DNA of 64,000 nucleotides from Pseudomonadales bacterium (GTDB lineage Bacteria; Pseudomonadota; Gammaproteobacteria; Pseudomonadales; Azotimanducaceae), in the NCBI GenBank assembly GCA_019090615.1, contig JAHRVQ010000078.1:1-64000 (forward strand). The letters run 5' to 3'. The notes beneath the pieces are model-generated. The model was not told the DNA's origin. It worked only from the letters and a program-made list of their open reading frames with translations, and ran no database searches. Each line of letters begins with the position of its first letter. The first letter of the stretch is position 1. Below, piece after piece: positions 54,958-63,355 of this stretch. Position numbers and translations under genes: made by a program.

Positions 54958-55678
54958 CTAAATCTTTATCTGTATCCACCCCGGCAGGAATACTTGTGCA
55001 TGCCTCCGCGACATGGATTTTTATTCCGTTTCTTAAGATTCTGAGTTGTTCAAGTTTCTCAAGCTGTTCTATTTCATCGCATTCCCAGCGAACAAATTCA
55101 CGTAGCAAGCTCGCCCGATAAGCGTAGATACCTACATGGCGTTTTAAATGGGCCCTGGTTAGCTCCACTGAAGCTGCATTTTTATCCCGTTCGAAGGGTA
55201 TCGTTGCGCGGCTAAAGTATAGTGCCATATCATTTTTGTCGGCAACCAGTTTGACAACATTAGGGTCAAAAAAATCATCCATAGAATCAATTTTTTCAAA
55301 CAGGGTTGCCACCCGCGTTCCGGATCTAACAAGATTTTCGGCGACCTGGTTGATCACCTTCGGTGGTATCAATGGTTCATCGCCCTGAACATTAACAATA
55401 ACTGTATCGTCGGCCATCTGCAGCTTTGACACAACCTCATGTATTCGGTCAGTACCCGAAATATGTGCATCAGAGGTAATACAAGACTCTCCGCCAAAGG
55501 ATTCAACCAGCTCAGCAATTTGCACGTTATCGGTCGCAACAACAACTCGACAAGCATCACTTTGAACCGCCTGTTCATATACCCGTTGGAGCATAGGTTT
55601 GCCGCCAATATCCAGCAAAACCTTACCTGGCAGCCGCTGCGACGCGTAACGAGCAGGGATTACAACTGAAAATCTCAA
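54926..55678 (-). CDS. kdsB: CMP-Kdo synthetase KdsB
   Basis: 250 residues. 3-deoxy-manno-octulosonate cytidylyltransferase: [22 protein letters not shown] at the N-terminus, [10 protein letters not shown] in the middle and HVGIYAYR later. Activates Kdo for LPS inner core synthesis. It overlaps the Trm112-like gene by 4 bases (ATGA), consistent with coupled translation. Confidence 0.95.
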   Translation of the reverse strand: MRFSVVIPARYASQRLPGKVLLDIGGKPMLQRVYEQAVQSDACRVVVATDNVQIAELVESFGGESCITSDAHISGTDRIHEVVSKLQMADDTVIVNVQGDEPLIPPKVINQVAENLVRSGTRVATLFEKIDSMDDFFDPNVVKLVADKNDMALYFSRATIPFERDKNAASVELTRAHLKRHVGIYAYRASLLREFVRWECDEIEQLEKLEQLRILRNGIKIHVAEACTSIPAGVDTDKDLARVRELFPAV

Positions 55679-55875
55679 AAGCGCTCCAGCTTTTCTTCCA
55701 CAGTCAATTGACGCGCCTCACCCTCTAACATCACAGGGATATCATCCCGTATGGGATAAGCCAAACCCTCGGCCAGACACCACAACTCCTCGGCCGCTTT
55801 ATTGTAAGCAAGTTTCCCCTTACACAATGGACACACCAGGATGGCAAGTAATTTTTTATCGATGGTCAAGATCAC
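55675..55875 (-). CDS. ycaR: Trm112/YcaR family small protein
   Basis: 66 residues. Two Cys in [13 protein letters not shown] and the later [17 protein letters not shown] are the Trm112-type pattern. Only one CxxC is present where zinc-binding members have two. It lies between lpxK and kdsB as in most gammaproteobacteria; the role is thought to be as a small partner of the LPS or methyltransferase enzymes, but this is not settled. Confidence 0.92.
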   Translation of the reverse strand: MILTIDKKLLAILVCPLCKGKLAYNKAAEELWCLAEGLAYPIRDDIPVMLEGEARQLTVEEKLERF

Positions 55876-55993
55876 CTCTCTTTTGTTACTGACTAATTCT
55901 TCTTATGGCCGCAAATTTTTTCTGGGACAAATTAAAATAGCGCTGCCTGGGTTCAATAATGAAGCCCTATCTGAGCTCCATTAGTTAAACCCC

Positions 55994-58927
55994 TCAGCTA
56001 CCAACGCCTGACAGACGCTTGACGGAATCTTGACCGAGCGTAGTTTGATCTAATTCTCCAGACAGTAACAACTTATCAAGAATAATCCCGATCAGATCAG
56101 CGGTCACCGTCACTTCAACATCAAGATACCAAAAACTATTATGTTTGAAACTAGACCGCAACTGCTGACATTTAACCGCGTCTTTTTCCGTCATAATAAC
56201 GGGCAAGTTGTCACCAAAATCTAGATCTTCAGAATCATAAAAATGGTGATCTGCAAAACTATGTGGGATTATCTGGTAACCGAGTGTTTTCAATGTATCA
56301 AAAAACCTTTCAGGGTGCCCAATAGCCGCTACCGCATGTACTGGCTGGTTCGCAAATTTACTGAGTTCCGCCTCCCCTGAATTCAGGCTGATTATTTTTT
56401 TCGGCAACAAATTCATCTTCAAATACTTTACAGGTAACCGAGGATGCCCTTCACCATTAACAATAACAAGATCAACTTCCATCAACCGTGAAGCAGGCTC
56501 TCGTAACGGCCCTGCAGGCAGGCAAAGTCCATTCCCCAGGCCACGCTTGGCATCGACTATCGCAATTTCAAATGCTCGCGCCATATTATAATGCTGCAAA
56601 CCATCGTCTGAAATAATAATATCACAGCCGTGATTTTGCAGAAGATAACGTACTGCCGCTGAACGATCAGGATCAACAACTACCGGGCATTGGGTTTTCT
56701 TTGCCAACATAACCGCCTCATCACCGGCAACCTTTGGATCGGCGTCCGGCTCAACTAACAATGGGTAATGCTGTGATCGCCCACCATAACCCCGACTAAC
56801 CACACCGGGCCTTAGCCCATGAGCCAACAAACCATTTACCAACCAATCTACCAGAGGTGACTTACCGGTACCCCCAAGGGTAATATTACCCACCACTATC
56901 ACCGGTACCGGCGATTGCCAACCGATACTATTACGCCTTTTATAACCTGCCACCGTACTAAATACCCACGCCAGCGGCGTTAATAGTTTCACCCAGCCTT
57001 GATTCCCATACCAACCCTGGAACAGTGGATTATTTATTTGCGAAAACCAGCTAAACCGCTCCTGACCGCTGTCAGGCAAGCGATTATCCGGTATTTTTTC
57101 GGCTGTGGTCGTAGCCACTTCTGAGTCAAGTTGAACATTATGCAAACCCGCATAATGTTCGTTACGCTGCATCAACTCGGCATGGGTACCCTGCTCAATA
57201 ATTTCGCCCTGATCAATCACCAGAATGCGGTCGGCTTTTTCAATAGTCGACAACCGATGGGCAATCACGATAGTTGTTCTGCCTTCTGCAACGGCATTCA
57301 GTGCAGACTGTATTTTTCTTTCTGATTCTGAATCCAGCGCAGATGTAGCTTCATCAAGAATCAAAATAGGTGCGTTTTTTAAAAAGGCGCGGGCAATAGC
57401 CAGCCGTTGACGCTGACCACCTGACAGAAGTACTCCATCATCGCCCACCAGCGTATCTAACCCCTGTTCCAGTGCCTCAATAAACGGCCATGCATAAGCT
57501 TTTTCGGCAGCGAGCTGAATGTCTTTAAGCTTGGCATCCTGCATACCGCCATAAGCTATATTATTACCCACCGTATCATTAAACAGAGAGACCTTCTGAG
57601 TAACGATGGCCAGATGTTGACGTAAATTTTTGAGGCTGAAATTTTCAATTGGCTCATCGTCAATAAGAATAGAACCAGAGTTAGGCAAATAAAATCGCGG
57701 AATAAGGCTCGCCAGAGTACTCTTACCACTGCCTGATCGCCCTACCAATGCCACAGTTTCACCGGGTTGAACCACAAAGCTAATATCTTTTAATACATTA
57801 GTTCCTGACTTGTCATAAGCAAAACTTACCCCTTTGAACTCGACCTTGCCCCTTATTTTAGTCAGCTCCTTACGGCCTTCATCAGGCTCCATATCTTCAT
57901 CAAAAAGCCTGAAAATATCTTCTGCAGCGGCCAGACCTTTCTGTATCGTCGCATTAACTTCTGATAATTGACGAATAGGTTTCGCCAGCAAACCGCCAGT
58001 GCCAATAAATGCGACAACATCTCCCGATGTCATATTCGCTAATAGAACTGGGTCCAATACCAACCAGACAGATCCTGCTATTGCAAAAGAAACCACCAGT
58101 TGAATAATCGGTGTCGCGATCGAAGAAGTAACCACCATTTTCATAGATTGACGACGATTATTTTGACTTACTCTCTCAAACCGAGCCCGCTCGAAATCAG
58201 TACCACCAAATATTCTGACCTCTTTATAACCTTGCATCATCTCTGAGGCAACATGCGTCACATCACCCATTGAATCTTGAATCTTTTCACTTATCTGGCG
58301 AAATCTTTTCCCCGCGAAATTAACAATTAACGCAATAACTGGTGCCGCAGCAATAAATAACAGCGTGAGTTTCCAGTTCAGATAAAATAAAAACCCCAAA
58401 TAACCCAGTACCGTAAAGCCTTCTCTAATAATAACTCGCCAGGCATTTGATGCGGCACCTGTCACCTGGGTTACATGGAAAGTAACCTTGGCCACCAGAT
58501 GCCCAATGGCATTATTGTCATAATATAGGCTAGGTAAAACCAATAGCCGGTCAAACAATTCAAAACGCAGGTTATGCACCAAATGAGTACCAATGAAGGT
58601 AATAAAATAATTACCTACAAAGGTTCCAATACCGCGTAAAAAAACAATGACGATAATCGCCAGCGGTATAATCATTCTGTTTAATTCACCCTGATCACCA
58701 AATATCTGGCGGATATATGGCGCAACACGACTGTCCTCAAAAAAGTCATTGCCATTAAGCGAATCGATAATATATGCGATCAACTGCATAAAACTGACAT
58801 TGGACACGGAGTAAATAACGAAGCCAAGCATACTAAGGATAAAAAATGGCCAATACGGAATCACATAAGATAATAACCGAGAGTAAATGGCCGTATCAGA
58901 GGATGGGGCTTCAGGAGTCTTTCTCAC
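55994..58927 (-). CDS. msbA-lpxK: Fused lipid A flippase MsbA and lipid A 4'-kinase LpxK
   Basis: About 977 residues in one open frame. Residues 1 to about 600 are a complete MsbA: six membrane helices and an ABC ATPase with Walker A GRSGSGKST, Q-loop VTQKVSLFND, signature LSGGQRQR and Walker B ILILDEATSALD. After a linker of about 35 residues rich in Asp, Pro and Ser begins a complete LpxK, including its own P-loop GNITLGGTGKSPLVDWL, SRGYGG, DEAVMLA and DDGLQH. MsbA flips lipid A core across the inner membrane; LpxK phosphorylates the disaccharide precursor at 4'. In other bacteria they are adjacent separate genes. The GTG at 58927, with AGGAA 5 bases ahead, is preferred over ATG at 58981; it overlaps the exbD stop by 17 bases. 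Confidence 0.9.
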   Translation of the reverse strand: MRKTPEAPSSDTAIYSRLLSYVIPYWPFFILSMLGFVIYSVSNVSFMQLIAYIIDSLNGNDFFEDSRVAPYIRQIFGDQGELNRMIIPLAIIVIVFLRGIGTFVGNYFITFIGTHLVHNLRFELFDRLLVLPSLYYDNNAIGHLVAKVTFHVTQVTGAASNAWRVIIREGFTVLGYLGFLFYLNWKLTLLFIAAAPVIALIVNFAGKRFRQISEKIQDSMGDVTHVASEMMQGYKEVRIFGGTDFERARFERVSQNNRRQSMKMVVTSSIATPIIQLVVSFAIAGSVWLVLDPVLLANMTSGDVVAFIGTGGLLAKPIRQLSEVNATIQKGLAAAEDIFRLFDEDMEPDEGRKELTKIRGKVEFKGVSFAYDKSGTNVLKDISFVVQPGETVALVGRSGSGKSTLASLIPRFYLPNSGSILIDDEPIENFSLKNLRQHLAIVTQKVSLFNDTVGNNIAYGGMQDAKLKDIQLAAEKAYAWPFIEALEQGLDTLVGDDGVLLSGGQRQRLAIARAFLKNAPILILDEATSALDSESERKIQSALNAVAEGRTTIVIAHRLSTIEKADRILVIDQGEIIEQGTHAELMQRNEHYAGLHNVQLDSEVATTTAEKIPDNRLPDSGQERFSWFSQINNPLFQGWYGNQGWVKLLTPLAWVFSTVAGYKRRNSIGWQSPVPVIVVGNITLGGTGKSPLVDWLVNGLLAHGLRPGVVSRGYGGRSQHYPLLVEPDADPKVAGDEAVMLAKKTQCPVVVDPDRSAAVRYLLQNHGCDIIISDDGLQHYNMARAFEIAIVDAKRGLGNGLCLPAGPLREPASRLMEVDLVIVNGEGHPRLPVKYLKMNLLPKKIISLNSGEAELSKFANQPVHAVAAIGHPERFFDTLKTLGYQIIPHSFADHHFYDSEDLDFGDNLPVIMTEKDAVKCQQLRSSFKHNSFWYLDVEVTVTADLIGIILDKLLLSGELDQTTLGQDSVKRLSGVGS

Positions 58928-59336
58928 GGCTATTCCTGGTTGTAATACTGAGATGAATAAAACCCAATTGTCCAGCTGCATCCATGGCTGTCACCACAGC
59001 TTGATGCGGGGTCACGGAATCAGCGGTAATAACGAGTGGGGTAGAAGTATCACCATTGGATAACTTCTGTATGGCCTTTTTTAGTGTCTGCAGTTTGTTG
59101 TTAATGAGTGCCACATCATTAACTGCATAGTCACCTGATCGTGTAATCGTAATTTCAATTTTTTTATTTACCACCTGAGAAACCTCACTCGAGGCCTCTG
59201 GCAAATCAATTGAGAGTTTGGTTTCTTTAGAAAATGTCGTTGACACCATGAAAAATATAAGCAACAAAAATACCACATCAATGAGCGGTGTTAGATTAAC
59301 CTCAACATCGACACGTTCTCGGCGCGCAAACTTCAT
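58911..59336 (-). CDS. exbD: ExbD/TolR-family biopolymer transport protein
   Basis: 141 residues. One N-terminal membrane helix (VNLTPLIDVVFLLLIFFMVSTTF) with the proton-conducting Asp, followed by a periplasmic domain. With the ExbB-type partner upstream it forms a proton-driven stator that energises an outer-membrane or envelope process. Located directly before lpxK/msbA, as in Pseudomonas, where this pair is distinct from TolQR. It overlaps the fused gene by 17 bases if GTG is its start. Confidence 0.93.
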   Translation of the reverse strand: MKFARRERVDVEVNLTPLIDVVFLLLIFFMVSTTFSKETKLSIDLPEASSEVSQVVNKKIEITITRSGDYAVNDVALINNKLQTLKKAIQKLSNGDTSTPLVITADSVTPHQAVVTAMDAAGQLGFIHLSITTRNSREKDS

Positions 59337-59427
59337 TGATTATTATCCATCAGTGAATCAAATTGACAGGAACTGAGTCTACCAGGCACAGCGGCAAGAC
59401 AAATAATAATCGCGTATTCAGCCATCA

Positions 59428-60114
59428 TTAGCTGGTCGCAGCCCGACGGGCTGGGTTTTTATTCGAGCCTGTTTTTGGCCGATCACTACGAGACTCACTG
59501 CGATCATCACCACGATCATTGTTAAGCACCTCAACTAGTTTCAACGCTTCCTGCTCCATACCAACAACTAGCTCATCCACTCGGCGCAGAAAAAAGCGAT
59601 GAAAAAATAGACTGGGAATAGCCACGGTTAAACCCGCGGCGGTGGTAATTAAAGCCTCTGAGATACCTCCGGCTAATACCGCTGCGTTACCAGTGCCCTC
59701 AAGCTTAATGGCGGCAAATACTTTAATCATGCCAATGACTGTACCAAGCAAACCCAACAATGGGGTAATCGCCGCAATCGTACCAAGGGTATTAAGATAA
59801 CGTTCCATCTCATGGATAACCTGACTGGCGACTTCCTCAATGGCCTCTTTCATCTGGTCACGGCCATATCGATGTTGGGCGATGCCGGCAGCCAATATTT
59901 GTCCTAGTGGTGAGTTTATTCGAAGCTCACGTAGGCGCCGATTATCCAGATCATTATTTTTAATCCAGTTCCAAACTTGCGCGAGTAAATTCTTTGGCAC
60001 AATTTGGCTAGGCCGCAGTGTCCAGAACCTTTCTATACAGATTGCAATCGCAATAACCGAGCACAACAGTATAGGTATCATTAACAAGCCGCCTGCTTGA
60101 ATCAGTTCGAACAC
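59428..60114 (-). CDS. exbB: ExbB/TolQ-family proton channel
   Basis: About 228 residues. Three membrane helices: GGLLMIPILLCSVIAIAICIERFW, TLGTIAAITPLLGLLGTVIGMI, and SEALITTAAGLTVAIPSLFF. These are the MotA/TolQ/ExbB signatures. The start is taken as GTG at 60114 (MFELIQAGGLLMIP) because related proteins begin there; the frame stays open to 60258, and that upstream part has no family match. The C-terminal 25 residues are basic and Ser-rich (DDRSESRSDRPK). Confidence 0.9.
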   Translation of the reverse strand: MFELIQAGGLLMIPILLCSVIAIAICIERFWTLRPSQIVPKNLLAQVWNWIKNNDLDNRRLRELRINSPLGQILAAGIAQHRYGRDQMKEAIEEVASQVIHEMERYLNTLGTIAAITPLLGLLGTVIGMIKVFAAIKLEGTGNAAVLAGGISEALITTAAGLTVAIPSLFFHRFFLRRVDELVVGMEQEALKLVEVLNNDRGDDRSESRSDRPKTGSNKNPARRAATS

Positions 60115-60364
60115 AGACCCTACACTCCCAAGAATAATTTCCGCCACTGTACCACAAATGCACTCGGGAAACGCGCTCAATGCGGGCCCATCGGCGGACA
60201 GGCAATTTGCCATAATTAGCGCCACCATACCAAACTTATCGCCCGGCTCATGGTACAACCTACGGCTTTCACGACGGAAAATTAAGCTTGTAACTACCGA
60301 TAAATCTAGTTAAGGCGTCTGGTTAAGGGCTCTGGGGCTCCATCACTGACGGCATATAAACGAC

Positions 60365-61573
60365 TCAGGCAACCACTTTCTGGTCATGCAACAAACCTAT
60401 TTCAGACGCCGGCAGACCCAACTCTTCTGCCAGAATTTCATCCGTATGCTGACCCAGCACCGGCGCCGTCATAGGTTCCAGGTTCTCGGATTTTGCAAAC
60501 ATCATTGGTGAACCTGGCACCAGATATTCACCAATTTCTGGTTGCTCCAGACGAGCAAATAGCGGGTTTTCTGTGGAGCAATCTTTATCTTGTTCAATCA
60601 TTTCCCTGAATGACTGATACGGCCCAAAACAAACTGCATTTTGTTGTAGGGTCTGCCGTACCACCGCAGCAGAATGGCTTTCAATCCAGGGGGCAACTAA
60701 CGCCGCCAGTTGTTCACGCGCAACGTATCGATCACCTTCTAATGAAAAGTCCAACTTGAGCTGCGCGGCCAACAAATCGACCTGGTCTCTAATACCGGTT
60801 GCAACAACAATACCCTTCCATTGCCGGGGTGTTAAACCTACCAGCATGAAACGCTGACCATCCTGGCTGACAAAATCGCGACCGAATGCGCCGTATAAAT
60901 AGTTACCCGCTTTCTGCCGGTCAGAATTATTGATCATCACCTCAGCTATATTGCCCAAATGGCCCGCTGTCGCCAGGGCAACATCTTTCAACGCGATTTT
61001 GACTAACTGGCCTTCACCCTGTAACCGACGATGCCTTTCTGCTGCTAACATCGCCACCGCTGCCATCTGTCCAGTAATATTATCCCAGGCAGGAAGCAGA
61101 TAGTTCGTTGGGTTATCATTGCCTGGTTCACCGGTTGCATTAGCAAATCCCACCGCACAATTGACGGTATAGTCTACCGCTGAACCACCCAGCCTATCGC
61201 CCAAAATATTCACATAAATTAAATCTGCCCGATGCTTTGCCAGGACATCATAATCGAGCCAGCCTCGGGCTGGGAAATTTGTGATGAACATTCCCTCATC
61301 ATCACCATCTCGGGTAATTAGCTGAGTAATCAATGCCTGCCCTTCAGGTTTTCGAATATCTACCTGGATCGAGCGTTTACCCTTGTTCATGCCCGCCCAA
61401 AATAGACTAGTACCGGTTTTTGTTATCGGCCAACGGCGATAATCAAGCCCACCGCCAATCGGGTCAAAACGAATAACGTCTGCACCCAATTGTGCCAATG
61501 TCATACCACCCAAAGGCGCCGCAATAAACGCCGACCCCTCTACTATCCGCATCCCAGATAAAATTCCTGCCAC
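60365..61573 (-). CDS. mct: Mesaconyl-CoA C1-C4 CoA transferase (2-methylfumaryl-CoA isomerase)
   Basis: About 402 residues, CaiB/BaiF (class III) CoA-transferase family. It moves CoA within one molecule, converting 2-methylfumaryl-CoA (mesaconyl-C1-CoA) to 3-methylfumaryl-CoA (C4). The resemblance to what I remember of Chloroflexus Mct is very close along its length: RIVEGSAFIAAPLGGMTLAQ, RFDPIGGGLDYRRWP, ITNFPARGWLDYD, NYLYGAFGRDF and the DYTVNCAVGF region. GTG at 61573 is the start (MAGILSGMRIVEG, with AAGGTGG 7 bases ahead); the TTG at 61597 is rejected. It follows the mch-like gene after 79 bp on the same strand; partners for the next steps (Meh, MCL) are not in the window. Confidence 0.85.
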   Translation of the reverse strand: MAGILSGMRIVEGSAFIAAPLGGMTLAQLGADVIRFDPIGGGLDYRRWPITKTGTSLFWAGMNKGKRSIQVDIRKPEGQALITQLITRDGDDEGMFITNFPARGWLDYDVLAKHRADLIYVNILGDRLGGSAVDYTVNCAVGFANATGEPGNDNPTNYLLPAWDNITGQMAAVAMLAAERHRRLQGEGQLVKIALKDVALATAGHLGNIAEVMINNSDRQKAGNYLYGAFGRDFVSQDGQRFMLVGLTPRQWKGIVVATGIRDQVDLLAAQLKLDFSLEGDRYVAREQLAALVAPWIESHSAAVVRQTLQQNAVCFGPYQSFREMIEQDKDCSTENPLFARLEQPEIGEYLVPGSPMMFAKSENLEPMTAPVLGQHTDEILAEELGLPASEIGLLHDQKVVA

Positions 61574-61634
61574 TCGATAACCACCTTTAACTACCAATTT
61601 ACAATTTACTTTTCAGTATTTCTAATCATCCACG

Positions 61635-61659
61635 CTCTTATTTTACACTCTCTTATTTT
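61635..61659. repeat. 15-bp-period duplication over the mch-like stop
   Basis: CTCTTATTTT occurs at 61635-61644 and again at 61650-61659; the second covers the stop codon (61653-61655, minus strand) of the hydratase gene. Confidence 0.6.
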
Positions 61660-62663
61660 GCAAAGAGAGCAGCAAGATGCCAATCCAGCACCTTTACATT
61701 TTCGCCTGCCTGCGGTGCTTCACCACCCCGGGTAGCAAAGGTTTCAACATGAAAATTAGCTATGCCACTACCTTTGAAGGGGATCTTTTCCGTCAATGTA
61801 ACTTCGCTACGCAGGATATCCTGTTCAAATACGGGCGCTACATGATCACACTTATGCCACCCAAGAATAGTCATCAAATTTGGCAATTCACGGGTCAACT
61901 GCGCAGCCGCGATTGCAATAGTATGGCCGCCGTATACTAACCTTTTTCCATACACTGATCGCGTCGCATCAGTATGTGTCATCGCGAGATTAAGGGTCAT
62001 ACGCACCAGTTCTGGTGCCAGGGAAACAGTATCCTGAGCTTCAATCACTATTTTATCACCCACAATCAACTGATCAAAATGTTCACCTGCGGATAGTTCT
62101 TTATAGGTCGCATATTGCCAATCCGGCATAGCGTCTTTTAATGCTTGCGGATCAAGGTCTTCAGGCATCATATCAAAAGCATCGGCGTGACCTGTATCAG
62201 CCTCTGGATCCTGACAGGGTATCATTGGACAACGCCAGAATAACAGCACGGTATCGCCATTCTGGTTCTTGACGTGTATTTCAAGCGCAACCATTCCAGA
62301 GCCGGCTCGACCCGGCTTCAGTTTGTTCTGGCGCAACGCCACAACCTTAGTATTAGTTGTTAGTGTATCGCCAACATATACTGGATGGCGCAATATTAAA
62401 CCACGATAGAACAAATTGCCCATTACCCGTTGGGAAGGAATAGTGGTTTGGCCTATCGCAAGATTACAAACTAAAGAAGGATTAACTAACGGTTTATCAT
62501 GGCCTGTTATTTTTTTGCTCAAATTATTATCTAAAGTCATCCGCAAACGATCACCAAAAATCGCCTGATGAATCGCAACATGACCCTCGGTAATAGTGAC
62601 CGCTGGCACCTGAGAATAATCATCACCTACTTTGAAATCTTCGAACCAGGGTGCTTTTGTCAT
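61653..62663 (-). CDS. mch: Mesaconyl-C1-CoA hydratase-like double-hotdog (MaoC-type) protein
   Basis: About 336 residues with two hotdog domains. The N-terminal part shows WFEDFKVGDDYSQVPAVTITEGHVAIHQAIFGDRLRM, and the C-terminal one the hydratase motif VYGGHTIAIAAAQL. This is the layout of Mch (2-methylfumaryl-CoA hydratase), which interconverts erythro-beta-methylmalyl-CoA and mesaconyl-C1-CoA. Because an Mct gene follows directly, Mch is the likely function, though related Rv0216-type hydratases have the same architecture. ATG at 62663 has AGGAAG 8 bases ahead and fits better than 62684. Confidence 0.78.
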   Translation of the reverse strand: MTKAPWFEDFKVGDDYSQVPAVTITEGHVAIHQAIFGDRLRMTLDNNLSKKITGHDKPLVNPSLVCNLAIGQTTIPSQRVMGNLFYRGLILRHPVYVGDTLTTNTKVVALRQNKLKPGRAGSGMVALEIHVKNQNGDTVLLFWRCPMIPCQDPEADTGHADAFDMMPEDLDPQALKDAMPDWQYATYKELSAGEHFDQLIVGDKIVIEAQDTVSLAPELVRMTLNLAMTHTDATRSVYGKRLVYGGHTIAIAAAQLTRELPNLMTILGWHKCDHVAPVFEQDILRSEVTLTEKIPFKGSGIANFHVETFATRGGEAPQAGENVKVLDWHLAALFAK

Positions 62664-63355
62664 TTTGAGAACTTCCTTTGGCACAAATTGGCCATATTTC
62701 CGAGATCATTATTATCCTGATAGGTAAATATTGATCTTTTATATTATTTATATTGCTTGTCGATTCAGCCAGGTCTTTAACTCACCATCATTAAGCACCC
62801 TCATCAACGACCCGATAACTATTGTTTGACGGTGCCAGGCGAACATTTTTTCACCCACGTGCAATTGTTTTTTATCACTTAAGTCATTTCTTTCGGCACC
62901 TATGATACCCCACGTTACGCGTGACACATAGGGGCTGTAACACCCGTGCTGATCATTAAAAGCGCAATATAATCCTGCTCAGCAGCTGCAACCCAGTTCA
63001 ATTTCAACCATTGTCAGGTAGTCAATAAAAAATTAATCGATTTTCATAAACACTGCTAGTCTTTGAATGAAGCGTTGCAAGAACTCAATCTTTATCATAC
63101 CAATGATCCACTGTAAATCAGCACAGTTGGCGCCAGTACACGTTCACCGAAGAGTCAACAACTGTGACTATCAGCTAATCGATTAAGCGCTATCTATATG
63201 TCAATTGCTATGCGATAACCGGCTATAGGGTAAAGGACTATGGGATAAAGAACTATGGAATTAACATTACTTTAACAAGTTGCGGTGCAAATTTCGGATT
63301 GAAATTCCAAGATTCGACCACGCAGTTTGAGCTTTGAATATCAGGGAATGTATAC
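62664..63355. other. Intergenic region between mch-like gene and the sensor gene
   Basis: 692 bp with no supported gene. It contains only the 15-bp repeat CTATAGGGTAAAGGA / CTATGGGATAAAGAA / CTATGG at 63223-63258. I see no tRNA, clear terminator or strong promoter. Confidence 0.5.
63223..63258. repeat. 15-bp degenerate tandem repeat
   Basis: CTATAGGGTAAAGGA at 63223, CTATGGGATAAAGAA at 63238 and a partial copy at 63253, intergenic. Confidence 0.75.
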
